Below are positions 25,475 to 34,042 of a stretch of 34,815 bases of DNA, in pieces. The notes below the pieces were generated by a model. It was not told the origin of the DNA, searched no databases, and worked only from the letters and a program-made list of their open reading frames with translations. The position numbers and the translations under genes are program-made. Each line of letters begins with the position of its first letter. The first letter of the stretch is position 1. This DNA is from Deltaproteobacteria bacterium (GTDB lineage Bacteria > Desulfobacterota > G020345765). The stretch is from positions 2,802,551 to 2,837,365 of the forward strand of contig CP070770.1 in NCBI GenBank assembly GCA_020345765.1. Direction: 5' to 3'.

Positions 25475-25504
25475 TTGACAACCTGCGGGTTTATCGGATA
25501 TGGT
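25475..25504 (+). promoter_or_regulatory. Putative sigma70 promoter of the TRAP-type binding protein gene
   Basis: Perfect TTGACA (25475-25480), an 18-base spacer and TATGGT (25499-25504, four of six). Transcription would start near 25511, only about 17 bases before the ATG at 25528. Confidence 0.5.
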
Positions 25505-25527
25505 AAGGGTTGAAAAGGGGAACCCAA

Positions 25528-26565
25528 ATGAAAAAAATACTTATATGCCTGATCATCTTACTCATTCCCGTTAACCTGGTCCTGGCTCAGGGGAAGTCCC
25601 TTCGACAGGCTCAGGGCGAGGCCGAGTATGTAGTGAAATTGAGCGCCATCGCCCCCGAGGGAACAAGCTGGAGTGATATCGGACATCAATTTGCCGACTA
25701 TGTCTTCGAAAAGAGCGGGGGGAGACTTAAGGTAATCTGGTATCTGGGCGGGGCAATGGGGGACGAGCCCGCTGCCGTGAGAAAGTTAAGACTGGGTCAG
25801 CTTCAGGGAGGTGTTTTCACTGTTGTCGGTATGGCAAAGATACTTCCCGAGATCAGGATTCTCATCATGCCGTATCTCTTCAAAAACTATGATGAGGTGG
25901 ACTATGTCCTGGGGAAGATGACCCCGGTCTTCTCGCAAATGTTTGATGAAAAGGGATACAAGCTGTTTGGCTGGGTGGAGGTGGGGCTTGCCTATTTCTT
26001 CTCCAAGAAACCGATACTTACTCTCGGAGACATAAGGGAGACAAAGGTCTGGAATTGGGCGGGGGACTCGTTGGAGACTGAAATAATCGAAGCGATGGGA
26101 TACAAAAACATTATTCAATTAGAGCTGTTCGATGTTTTGATGGGGCTTCAAACCGGACTGATCGAGACGTTTTTTTGCCCCTATTACGCCTGCCTGGCCC
26201 TCCAGTGGTACCAGTATGCGAATTACATAAACGGAGTCCCTCTCGCCTATACCCCGGGGGGAATACTGGTTAATAAGAAGTTCTATGACAGTCTTCCTCG
26301 CGACTTGAGGGATATCTTCACGGAAGCCAGTTATAAATACTTTCCGAAATTAATCCCGATGATCCGCCAGGACCACGAAAAGGCCCTCGAGGGCTTCATA
26401 AAACATGGAATTAAGGTTATCGAGCCCACCCCGGAGACTGAAAAGCAAAACGAGATTGAGGCCCAGGAGATCTATAAGCGACTGGGAGAAAAACATTTTC
26501 CCCAATGGCTGTTAACCGGTGTCATGAACGCCCGTAACATGTTCCGCGCCGGAGTCACCGAATAG
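25528..26565 (+). CDS. TRAP transporter solute-binding protein (DctP-like)
   Basis: A 345-residue periplasmic binding protein that captures small organic acids for TRAP transport. The signal peptide MKKILICLIILLIPVNLVLA ends at about residue 20. The DctP fold follows: VVKLSAIAPEGTSWSDIGHQFADYVFEKSGGRLKVIWYLGGAMGDE, and later WNWAGDSLETEIIEAMGYKNIIQLELFDVLMGLQTGLIETFFCPY. The start is the ATG at 25528, with aaaagggg seven bases ahead; an in-frame TTG at 25510 overlaps that Shine-Dalgarno and is unlikely. No DctQ or DctM permease genes are adjacent. Residues 24-30 (SLRQAQG) are encoded by a dispersed repeat inserted just after the signal peptide. Confidence 0.88.
   Translation: MKKILICLIILLIPVNLVLAQGKSLRQAQGEAEYVVKLSAIAPEGTSWSDIGHQFADYVFEKSGGRLKVIWYLGGAMGDEPAAVRKLRLGQLQGGVFTVVGMAKILPEIRILIMPYLFKNYDEVDYVLGKMTPVFSQMFDEKGYKLFGWVEVGLAYFFSKKPILTLGDIRETKVWNWAGDSLETEIIEAMGYKNIIQLELFDVLMGLQTGLIETFFCPYYACLALQWYQYANYINGVPLAYTPGGILVNKKFYDSLPRDLRDIFTEASYKYFPKLIPMIRQDHEKALEGFIKHGIKVIEPTPETEKQNEIEAQEIYKRLGEKHFPQWLLTGVMNARNMFRAGVTE
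25596..25617. repeat. Dispersed palindromic repeat inside a coding sequence
   Basis: The sequence CCCTTCGACAGGCTCAGGG at 25598-25616 is an imperfect palindrome of a type found many times in some bacterial genomes. Here it lies in frame in the TRAP binding protein gene and encodes the SLRQAQG linker immediately after the signal peptide, where extra residues are tolerated. Confidence 0.65.
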
Positions 26566-26635
26566 GGAATCAGAAGATCCCACCGATCCTCTTTTTCCCT
26601 AATACAGGAAGTCCTGAAACAATAACCCTTGATTA

Positions 26636-26836
26636 TCAATTATTCGACATTATAATCTTTTCTGCCTCGAACCAATCTCCCCAATCATTACCGTGAGCAC
26701 TGTCTCTTCTCTTGTAGAGTTCATAAGCTACCTTCTGGATTTCTTCGTGGTTATCTCCCGGGTTTAACGGGTTCTTCGCTACATTCTTTGAAGATCTCTT
26801 TGACGGATTTTCCTTCCTGATTACTCTTCTGGTCAT
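26636..26836 (-). CDS. DUF2934 family small protein (second copy)
   Basis: A 66-residue protein. A basic N-terminal half (MTRRVIRKENPSKRSSKN) precedes the DUF2934 pattern EEIQKVAYELYKRRDSAHGNDWGDWFEAEKIIM (about residues 31-63). The basic extension is N-terminal here, while in the copy at 22683-22892 it is C-terminal. Function unknown. The Shine-Dalgarno is strong (aaaggaggtgat). A sigma54-type promoter lies about 160 bases upstream (26998-27012). No terminator is obvious downstream, where it converges on the TRAP binding protein gene. Confidence 0.8.
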   Translation of the reverse strand: MTRRVIRKENPSKRSSKNVAKNPLNPGDNHEEIQKVAYELYKRRDSAHGNDWGDWFEAEKIIMSNN

Positions 26837-26997
26837 CTCTTATATCACCTCCTTTTCAATACTCAAATCGCCCACTCCTTAAATCTCATACTTAGGTGCG
26901 GTAGATACATAATAATTAATCCTTCAGAGTTTCTTAGAATTACATATCTAAATAATTTAAAGTAAAAAACGGGTGGCTTAGTTTAACTCGTTTATTG

Positions 26998-27012
26998 GCA
27001 AATACTATGCCA
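26998..27012 (-). promoter_or_regulatory. Sigma54 (RpoN) -24/-12 promoter, third site
   Basis: The - strand reads TGGCATAGTATTTGC, a full match to TGGCAY-N5-TTGC, preceded by T as in the extended consensus. It shares GTATTTG with copies A and B but has none of their flanking blocks. Predicted start near 26986, giving a 150-base leader to the DUF2934 gene. Confidence 0.6.
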
Positions 27013-27246
27013 AATCTATCTAAATCCTGAGAGCATTTATAAATAATTGAAAATAAAGACACTAAAAATAAAACAACTATACATATATCAACTTAGGTAA
27101 AGTCTAATTTAGAAGCTTAAATGAGACAGGATAAGATACTTATGGCTCATTTGAGCTGTGGCTCTGGGTAAGCGTTGCAGTCGCTATAATCAACAGTATC
27201 TTCGCTCTCTTATGATTATTATGGATTAGCTCCCATAAAATATAGT

Positions 27247-27270
27247 GTTTCACTTAACCTTAAATGAAAC
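27247..27270. promoter_or_regulatory. 24-base dyad, possible operator or enhancer
   Basis: GTTTCACTTAA (27247-27257) and TTAAATGAAAC (27260-27270) form an inverted repeat with two central bases and one mismatch. A related single copy, TTAAATGAGAC, lies at 27117-27127. It sits about 260 bases upstream of the predicted sigma54 start for the DUF2934 gene and about 160 bases upstream of the + strand gene at 27427; either could be its target. Confidence 0.4.
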
Positions 27271-27426
27271 ATCATGTTACACTTAGACAAAAGCTATGAC
27301 CATAAGGGAGGAATTATATATTTTAATCATATTACTTCTGTGATATATTTTAGATATCTATTTCGATAAACACAAAGATATCCGAAGCCAAATTAATCTT
27401 TTCCCCTTATATCCACCGGAAAGGCA

Positions 27427-29148
27427 TTGAATCAAATGGAAACAAATAGAAAATCCCGGACAGGTTCTCTCCTTGCATTTACCGTAATCATGGCCGCTCT
27501 AGTATGGGCCGATGGACTCACCATTACCCAATGTCTCGGTGCCCAGAGCCTGTTCTCCCGGGTGCGGGAGTGCCTACGCAATCGCATCGAGTCATCCGGG
27601 TTCCCGGCAAAGATAATTATCGGGGAATAAACGGTTTATACCTTGATGACACTGCCGCGTTTTTATGAGCAGCGGGGCTACCAACCCGCCTGGATCGACG
27701 ATTCCGGGCTTAAACCGCAAGTGGAAGGTCTGGTTAGGATGCTGCGCGCGGCCGCCCAGGAAGGACTGAATCCACTCGATTATCACCTGACCGAGATCGA
27801 GGCCAAGCGGGAGGCAATACGCGCCGACCGGAGAAGGGTTAATCCGGATCGACTGACCGAACTCGACCTGCTCCTCACCGACGCCTATCTGCTCTATGGT
27901 TATCACTTACTGGCGGGGAAAGTCAACCCGGAGACGATCGATCCGGAATGGTTTATCGCCCGCCGGAAAGCGGATCTTGTCACGATCCTCCAGAATGCGC
28001 TCGATTCCAACCAGGTGGAGGCTTCTTTGCGGAGCCTGCTTCCTTCCCATTCCGGCTATTATGCGCTTCGCGGGGCACTGGCCGCTCACCGTGCCATTGC
28101 CGCCCAGGGCGGCTGGGCTGCCGTCCCCGATGGCCCCGGACTTCGAAAGGGCGACCGGGACCCGCGGGTTGAGTCCTTAAGGGTCCGTTTGACTGCTGCG
28201 GGTGATTTAGAGACTAAAGAAGTGTTCGACAAGGAATTATTTGACGAAGACCTGGATCGGGCACTGCAGAAATTCCAGGGGCGCCACGGGCTAAATTCCA
28301 GTGGGGGGCTCAATGCGAATACACTGACGGCGCTCAATCTCCCTGCAGAAGTTCGTGTGAGGCAGATCATGGTAAATATGGAACGCTGTCGCTGGCTACC
28401 GCAGGATCTTGGGGAGCAATATATTATGGTGAATATCGCCAATTTTGAACTTGATGTCGTTGAGGCCGACCGGGTAGTAATGACCATGAGGGTGGTGGTC
28501 GATAGGCCCTACCGCCGTACCCCGGTTTTCAGCGACATGATAACCTATCTGGTATTCTGCCCCTACTGGCATGTACCAAAGGGGATCGCCGCTGCGGATA
28601 TCTTGCCCCAACTGCGCCGGGATATTGGCTATCTCACCCAGAATAACATCAAGGTCTTCCCGGAATGGGGCCCGGAATCCAAAGAGATCGACCCGACCGG
28701 AGTCGACTGGTTCCGGGTCAACTCCGGTAATCTCAATTACCGCTTCCGTCAGGAACCGGGCCCGTCGAACGCCCTAGGTCGCATTAAGTTCATGTTCCCC
28801 AACAAGTTCAATGTTTATCTGCACGATACCCCGTCGCGGGAATTGTTCGCCGTTTCTGAGCGCACCTTTAGTTCCGGGTGCATCCGCATAGAACGGCCGC
28901 TGGATCTGGCCGAGTATCTCCTCCGGGACGAGCCCGGCTGGAAGCGGGAAAAGATAATTGCCGTTATCGAAAAAAATGTTGAGCAAACTAAGAGATTGCC
29001 CCGGCCGGTTACGATCCACCTGCTTTATTTGACGGCCTGGGCGGAGAATGACGGCAGAGTGCAATTCCGTAATGACATTTATCTGCGCGACGAGCCCGTG
29101 TATCAGGCACTTACCGAAAGACCCGTGAGCATTGATGGAAGGGAATAG
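27427..29148 (+). pseudogene. YcbB-type L,D-transpeptidase, interrupted by an in-frame TAA
   Basis: Two pieces in one frame, 27427-27630 and 27643-29148, together make a protein of the normal YcbB layout. The first piece is a signal-anchor (LLAFTVIMAALVW) plus the start of the mature protein. Continuing after the stop come LPRFYEQRGYQPAWIDDSGL, GLNPLDYHLTEIEA, a peptidoglycan-binding segment (DPRVESLRVRLTAAG ... FQGRHGLNSSGGLNANTL) and the YkuD catalytic domain with VYLHDTPSRELF and SSGCIRIERPLDLAEYLL (Cys near residue 412 of the second piece). The TAA at 27628-27630 cuts off the signal peptide, so the long piece, if made from the ATG at 27643, would stay in the cytoplasm. Intact enzymes form 3-3 cross-links in peptidoglycan. 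Confidence 0.75.
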
Positions 29149-30219
29149 ATGAACCTGTTGGTAATCATGACTGGCTTCGTCTTCCTTATTGCCAGAGCCG
29201 AACTTCTGGTCCGGGGCTCTTCCCGCCTGGCCGCGCTGGCCAGGGTATCGCCTCTGATCGTCAGTCTCACGGTAGTCGCCTACGGAACCAGCTCGCCCGA
29301 GTTAGCGGTAAGCGTCAGGGCGGGGCTTTCGGGCCGACCCGAGATCGCCCTGGGGAATATAGTCGGAAGCAATATCATCAACAGCCTCTTCATCCTGAGA
29401 ATATCGGCCCTGATCATCCCCCTTACCGTTGCCCGCCAGCTGATCCGCCTGGATGTGCCCGTCATAATCGGCGTTAGTATCCTGTTTTGAGTTCTGGCAG
29501 CCAATGGCACAGTCGGTCGCCACGAAGGATTAGTGCTTGTCGGCCTGGGAGTAGCATACACGGCCTTTCTGATCTCGAAGGCCCGGAGAGAAAGCAATCA
29601 CTACGAAAATGCCGGGGGCGGGGAATGGTTCCGGAATACCGGGGTAATGGGAATGCTGATCCCGGTTCTGCTTGTTATTACCGGGCTGGCGGCCCTCATC
29701 CTGGGAGCGCACTGGGTTGTGAGCGGAGCCTCGGAGCTCGCCCGCCAGCTGAGAATCAGCGAGCTGATGATCGGTCTCACCGTTGCCCCGCTGGGCACAT
29801 CTCTGCCCGAACTTGCCACCTCGGTAGTAGCCGCAGCAAGGGGCAAAAGGGATATCGCCGTGGGCAACGTCGTCGGGAGCAATATCTTCAATATCCTCTT
29901 TGTGCTTGGCGCGACCGGCTCTCTTTCCGACGGCGTCCGGCTGGGAAAGGCTTCCCTTAACCTCGATCTCCCGGTGATGACCTCCGCCGCGGTTTTATGC
30001 CTGCCGATCTTTTTCACGGACGGACGGATATCCCGAGGGGAAGGAGCCCTGTTCCTCGGATATTATCTCGCTTATACTGGTTACCTGATTCTTGCCGCCG
30101 GGGGAGATCATCCGGCGGTTTCTTCCGGCGGGCAGGTCTGGGGACTCATTGCACTCTTTACCCTGATCGTCGTCCTTTTCTCCCTCATCCGCGACTTAAG
30201 GATAAGGAGAACCGGATAA
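29149..30219 (+). pseudogene. CaxA-type sodium/calcium antiporter, interrupted by an in-frame TGA
   Basis: Two pieces in one frame, 29149-29490 and 29533-30219, make a complete antiporter with the two family repeats: GTSSPELAVSV...GNIVGSNIINSLFIL in the first half and GTSLPELATSV...GNVVGSNIFNILFVL in the second. The TGA at 29488-29490 follows VIIGVSILF, and reading on gives VLAANGTVGRHEGLVLVGLGVAYTAFLI, just as in intact homologues. TGA is a true stop elsewhere here (for example GH57 and glgA), so this is a broken gene or a sequencing error. Several conserved Gly positions in the first half are also changed (Arg in LIARAELL and ILRIS, Ser in IVSLTVV). It starts directly after the L,D-transpeptidase stop. 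Confidence 0.75.
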
Positions 30220-30248
30220 CCTCAAGATTTATCTCCTTCCCCTTTGTC

Positions 30249-31289
30249 TTATTCTGGTATCACCCTGAGAATCGACCCGAATTCCTTTTCGACCCGGGCA
30301 ATCTCCCTCAAGACGAACTTCTCTACCTTTTCGTTGTCAGTGAAGTAAATTCCCCTGGGCATGTTTTCGTTCAAGATCTCGGCCCGCCCCATGGTTACAT
30401 GTCCTCCCGCACTACCCATGTTTCCGAAAGCGGCGTTGGCGGTCTTACCGGCATGTTTATTATGGCCGTCGCAGCGGAAAATGATAATCAGTTTGTCCCT
30501 TACTACTCCCGAAACGACGGCCCATTTCGCTTCCTTGACCCGGGTCAGGAAATCCGCGATTTGGACACAAACATCCGTGTAGGGGACGGGACCGACGTGT
30601 GAGTAGAGCACTCCTTTCGCGTATCTGATCTTCGTGAGGGCGATACTGAAATAGTCCAGACGGCCGAGGGAATAAGAGGAAAATTCGATCTTTCGCAGAA
30701 TGTTTTTGCTGGCTTTCCTCTGGAGGTAAAGTATGGCCTCGGTATCCTCGGAAGTCGGCCACCTTTTCACGTTCTGTCTGTCAGTCTGGATCCCGTAGTA
30801 GAGGGCAGTTGCCAGTTTTGCTGAAACCCGCAGACCACTAATTCTAAGGTACTCGGTTAATATCAAAGATGTGGCCAGGCAATTCGGCCTGATATCGCTG
30901 AATAGGTATTCCCGACTCGTTTTTCTGGGATGATGGTCGATAACGATGTCACAGCGGGGCAATTCAACCGGCTTGAAAAAATCGGGTTGGGAATCGACCA
31001 GAGCGACCAGGTCCGCACCGGCCAATTCGTTTTCCTTAAGCGGTTCGGCCGGGATTTGAAGAACCTTCACCATCGTTTCGTTCTCCAGCCGGCCGAACTC
31101 CCCCGTATATCTTATATCCGCCTTTGCTCCCGCCGAATGCATTATCTCTTTAAGCGCCCAGGCACTCGCGAGAGCGTCCGGGTCCGGGTTGCCGTATATC
31201 AGAATAAGGGGGCGGTTTGCACCTGTCACCGCTTTTTTAAGTTTCTTGAGCCGGTCTGCGATCAGCTTGTCATGTTTCATCACCATCAT
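30249..31289 (-). CDS. DHH-family phosphoesterase (NrnA/RecJ-like)
   Basis: A 346-residue DHH/DHHA1 phosphoesterase. The N-terminal domain has GNPDPDALASA (about residues 33-43) with metal-binding Asp residues, VDSQPDFF, and the namesake DHHP in IVIDHHPRKT near residue 118. The C-terminal DHHA1 domain carries GSAGGHVTMGRAEI near residue 292. The family includes oligoribonuclease/pAp phosphatase NrnA and cyclic-di-nucleotide phosphodiesterases; the exact substrate is not decidable. The start could be the ATG at 31289 or an in-frame ATG three codons on, both behind ttgagg. It lies 42 bases after glgP on the same strand, so co-transcription is likely. Confidence 0.88.
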   Translation of the reverse strand: MMVMKHDKLIADRLKKLKKAVTGANRPLILIYGNPDPDALASAWALKEIMHSAGAKADIRYTGEFGRLENETMVKVLQIPAEPLKENELAGADLVALVDSQPDFFKPVELPRCDIVIDHHPRKTSREYLFSDIRPNCLATSLILTEYLRISGLRVSAKLATALYYGIQTDRQNVKRWPTSEDTEAILYLQRKASKNILRKIEFSSYSLGRLDYFSIALTKIRYAKGVLYSHVGPVPYTDVCVQIADFLTRVKEAKWAVVSGVVRDKLIIIFRCDGHNKHAGKTANAAFGNMGSAGGHVTMGRAEILNENMPRGIYFTDNEKVEKFVLREIARVEKEFGSILRVIPE

Positions 31290-31331
31290 ACCTCAAGATA
31301 TGAACCTGGATCTCCGGGTAACTCTCACCCC

Positions 31332-33839
31332 CTAAGTCTTCTCGGGGGTCTGGCTTGACTTATCCTCTCGGGTAACCGATATGGGCTCAGCGTGCCAGAT
31401 ATCCCGGTTGTATTCGAGGATCGTGCGGTCGGAAGAGAACTTACCAACCCGCGCAACATTTAGGATGGCCTTTCTGGTCCACAGCTCACGGTTACGGTAA
31501 TCTTTATCAACGTCTCTCTGACACCGGCAATAGTCCTCGAAATCGGCCAGTACCAGGTAGGGGTCTTGGTTCAGCAGCATTTCCACTAGGGGCTTGAACA
31601 AGTCGGGTTCCCCGGGCGAGAAGAAACCGTCCCGGATTATCTCGATTGCCCTCTTAAGAGCCGGATCCTTCTCGCAATACATCCCGGGGTTATAGGAAGC
31701 CCGGAGATTCCTTACCTCCTCGGCGGTGAGCCCGAAGATGAAAATATTTTCTTCCCCGACCTCCTCCTTAATCTCGATGTTCGCCCCGTCAAAGGTCCCC
31801 ACTATGAGAGCGCCGTTCAGGACAAACTTCATGTTACCGGTCCCGGACGCCTCGAAGCCCGCGGTGGATATCTGCTCGGACACCTCGACGGCGGGAATGA
31901 TATTTTCGGCCAGGGAAACACGATAATTGGGCAGGAAGACGACCTTGATCAACTCGTTGGTACTATCCCTATTGATCTTCTCCGCAACATGGCAGATAAG
32001 CCGGATAATCATTTTGGCCATAAAATACCCGGGTGCGGCCTTTCCCCCGAACAGGAAGGTGCGCGGGTACAGGTCAAAGTCGGGGTCCTCTTTAGAACGC
32101 TGCCAGCAGTGAATTACGTGAAGGATATTCAGCAGTTGCCGTTTATATTCGTGGATCCTCTTTACCTGGGCATCAAAGATAGAGCGGGGATCAATGGTGA
32201 AACCGGTCAACTCCCCCACCACCTTGACCAGCCGCTCCTTGTTCTCCTGCTTGACGGCATTGAACTGCTCCTGGAATTCCGCATCGTTGGCAAGAGGCTC
32301 GATCTCCCCGAGCCGGCTCAGGTCTTTGACCCAATCCCGGCCGATCCGCTTGGTGATAAGCCCGGCAAGACCGGGGTTGGCCACGAACATCCAGCGCCGG
32401 GGGGAAATCCCGTTGGTCTTGTTGTTGAACCGCTCCGGGAACATATCGTTAAAGTCATTGAATATCTTTTCTCTGAATAGCCTCGTGTGGATCTCCGATA
32501 CCCCGTTGACCGAGTGGGAACCGACAATTGCGAGTTGCGCCATCCGGATCCTTTTTTCTCCCTCCTCCCCGATCAGAGACATCCGCCGGAGCCTCTCGAC
32601 GTCCCCCGGATATTGGGCCGACACCCCGTCGAGAAACCGCTGGTTGATCTCGTAGATAATCTGGAGATGGTACGGCAGAAGCTGTTCGAACATGGAAACC
32701 GGCCACTGCTCCAGGCCCTCGGTAAGGAGGGTATGATTGGTATATGAGCAGCTCCGCGTTGTTATCTCCCAGGCGGTCTCCCAATCCAGTCCGTGTTCGT
32801 CAACGAGGATCCGCATCAGCTCGGGGATGGCCAGGGACGGATTGGTTTCGTTGATGTGGATGGCAACCTTTTCCGGGAAGGCTTCGAGAGACTCATGGTT
32901 AGTGAGGTATCGCCTTACTATGTCCTGGATCGAGCAGGAAACGAAGAAGTATTGCTGCTTGAGCCGGAGCTCCCTGCCCTGATAGATATCTTCGCTGGGG
33001 TATAATACCTTCGAGATGTTCTCGGAAATGTATTTGTCCTCTACGGCCCGGTAGTAATCTCCGTGCTGAAAATATTGGAGGTCGAATTCCTTGGGGGCCC
33101 GGGCCGACCAGAGCCGGAGGGTGTTGACCGTGTTGTTGTCATAGCCGTCGATCGGGATGTCGTAAGCGATCCCGATGATCTCCTGGGCATCGAGCCATTC
33201 GTACCTTCGCCAACCGTCATCGGTATGGGTCTCTCTTACCCGGCCGTAGAAGCGAACCGTGTATCTACGGTCGGTCCGGGGGATCTCCCAGGGATTGCCG
33301 TGCTTGAGCCAGGTCTCGGGCAATTCCACCTGACCGAGGTTCCTGATTATCTGATCGAAGATCCCGAACTCATAACGGATTCCGTAGCCGTAAGCCGGGA
33401 TCTCCATGGCCGCCAGCGAATCCATGAAGCAGGCCGCCAGGCGGCCGAGACCGCCATGGCCGAGGCCGGCATCGGCCTCCAGTTCCGCCAGCTCATTTAG
33501 GTCAATGTTAAGCTCCTGCATGGCCTTCCTGGTTTCCTCGTACATGTCAAGGTTAATCAGACTGTTAATCAGGAACTTCCCCATCAGGTACTCGGAGGAG
33601 AGGTAATAGACCATCTTGACATCACGGTCGTAATACATCTGCTGGGTGCGGATCCAGCGCTCCACCAGACGGTCACGGACCGAGAGCGCCAGGGAATGGT
33701 AGAGGTCGAGTGATTTGGCGGTGTATTGATCCCGGGCCAGGGAGTACTCAAGGTGAGCGGCGAATGAGCGCTGGATGCTTTTGGAATCCAGCCCCTTGTC
33801 GAAAGTTCCCCAGTGTTTGAAAAGCTCGGCTCTCCTCAT
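31332..33839 (-). CDS. glgP: Glycogen phosphorylase (GT35)
   Basis: An 835-residue PLP enzyme that releases glucose-1-phosphate from glycogen and maltodextrin ends. Family signatures are intact, including YYLSSEYLMGKFLINSLINL, EADAGLGHGGLGRLAACFMDSLA, HINETNPSLAIPELMRIL and the PLP-lysine segment EASGTGNMKFVLNGALIVGTFDGANIEI. The frame is open to a GTG at 33911, but I use the ATG at 33839 (MRRAELFKHW), which has a ggaaagg Shine-Dalgarno and the usual N-terminal length. The extra 24 upstream codons look like leader and promoter. It is separate from the two glycogen operons and is followed by the DHH gene. Confidence 0.94.
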   Translation of the reverse strand: MRRAELFKHWGTFDKGLDSKSIQRSFAAHLEYSLARDQYTAKSLDLYHSLALSVRDRLVERWIRTQQMYYDRDVKMVYYLSSEYLMGKFLINSLINLDMYEETRKAMQELNIDLNELAELEADAGLGHGGLGRLAACFMDSLAAMEIPAYGYGIRYEFGIFDQIIRNLGQVELPETWLKHGNPWEIPRTDRRYTVRFYGRVRETHTDDGWRRYEWLDAQEIIGIAYDIPIDGYDNNTVNTLRLWSARAPKEFDLQYFQHGDYYRAVEDKYISENISKVLYPSEDIYQGRELRLKQQYFFVSCSIQDIVRRYLTNHESLEAFPEKVAIHINETNPSLAIPELMRILVDEHGLDWETAWEITTRSCSYTNHTLLTEGLEQWPVSMFEQLLPYHLQIIYEINQRFLDGVSAQYPGDVERLRRMSLIGEEGEKRIRMAQLAIVGSHSVNGVSEIHTRLFREKIFNDFNDMFPERFNNKTNGISPRRWMFVANPGLAGLITKRIGRDWVKDLSRLGEIEPLANDAEFQEQFNAVKQENKERLVKVVGELTGFTIDPRSIFDAQVKRIHEYKRQLLNILHVIHCWQRSKEDPDFDLYPRTFLFGGKAAPGYFMAKMIIRLICHVAEKINRDSTNELIKVVFLPNYRVSLAENIIPAVEVSEQISTAGFEASGTGNMKFVLNGALIVGTFDGANIEIKEEVGEENIFIFGLTAEEVRNLRASYNPGMYCEKDPALKRAIEIIRDGFFSPGEPDLFKPLVEMLLNQDPYLVLADFEDYCRCQRDVDKDYRNRELWTRKAILNVARVGKFSSDRTILEYNRDIWHAEPISVTREDKSSQTPEKT

Positions 33840-33881
33840 GGCGAACACCCTTTCCTTACGCTGATGTCTTTGGTTACGACC

Positions 33882-33890
33882 ATAATACCA
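33882..33890 (-). promoter_or_regulatory. Possible extended -10 promoter of glgP
   Basis: The - strand reads TGGTATTAT, an extended -10 (TG-N-TATTAT) about 43 bases upstream of the glgP ATG. No good -35 lies at 17 bases, so this rests on the -10 alone. The rest of 33912-34042 shows no gene. Confidence 0.35.
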
Positions 33891-34042
33891 TATTTGTCCC
33901 GGGAAAAACACTCAGAAAAAAGTAGAGAAGAATACCGTAAGGACTGGGGCAAATTCTGCTAAAATCCCTGATTAAGTCACATCCCGGGAGCCAAACAGTT
34001 CACTCACCAATGATGATAGCCCTTAATATCGGAACTTCCATT

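Larger units (their letters stand above)
26837..27426. other. Non-coding AT-rich region, 590 bases
   Basis: No credible gene is seen. It holds the third sigma54 promoter (26998-27012) and a set of related sites: TTAAATGAGAC at 27117-27127, CTCATTTGAG at 27146-27155 and a 24-base dyad at 27247-27270. The remainder leads to the broken L,D-transpeptidase gene; no clear sigma70 promoter for it was found. Confidence 0.5.

Noticed and set aside
26566-26610. Terminator after the TRAP binding protein gene
   Set aside because: TAGGGAA and TTCCCTA can pair, but the loop is over 20 bases and no U-tract follows.
26998-27420. Third full copy of the A/B control region
   Set aside because: Only the sigma54 core is shared; the IHF match and all TCGGAA half-sites are missing.
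29488-29490. TGA recoded as an amino acid in the antiporter gene
   Set aside because: TGA ends several intact genes in the window (GH57, glgA, the response regulator), no selenocysteine-like context was seen, and the adjacent gene is broken by TAA, so recoding would not explain both.
34029-34039. TCGGAACTTCC as another activator site for glgP
   Set aside because: It has a one-base spacer rather than seven, no further half-sites, and no acceptable -24/-12 element was found between it and the glgP start.
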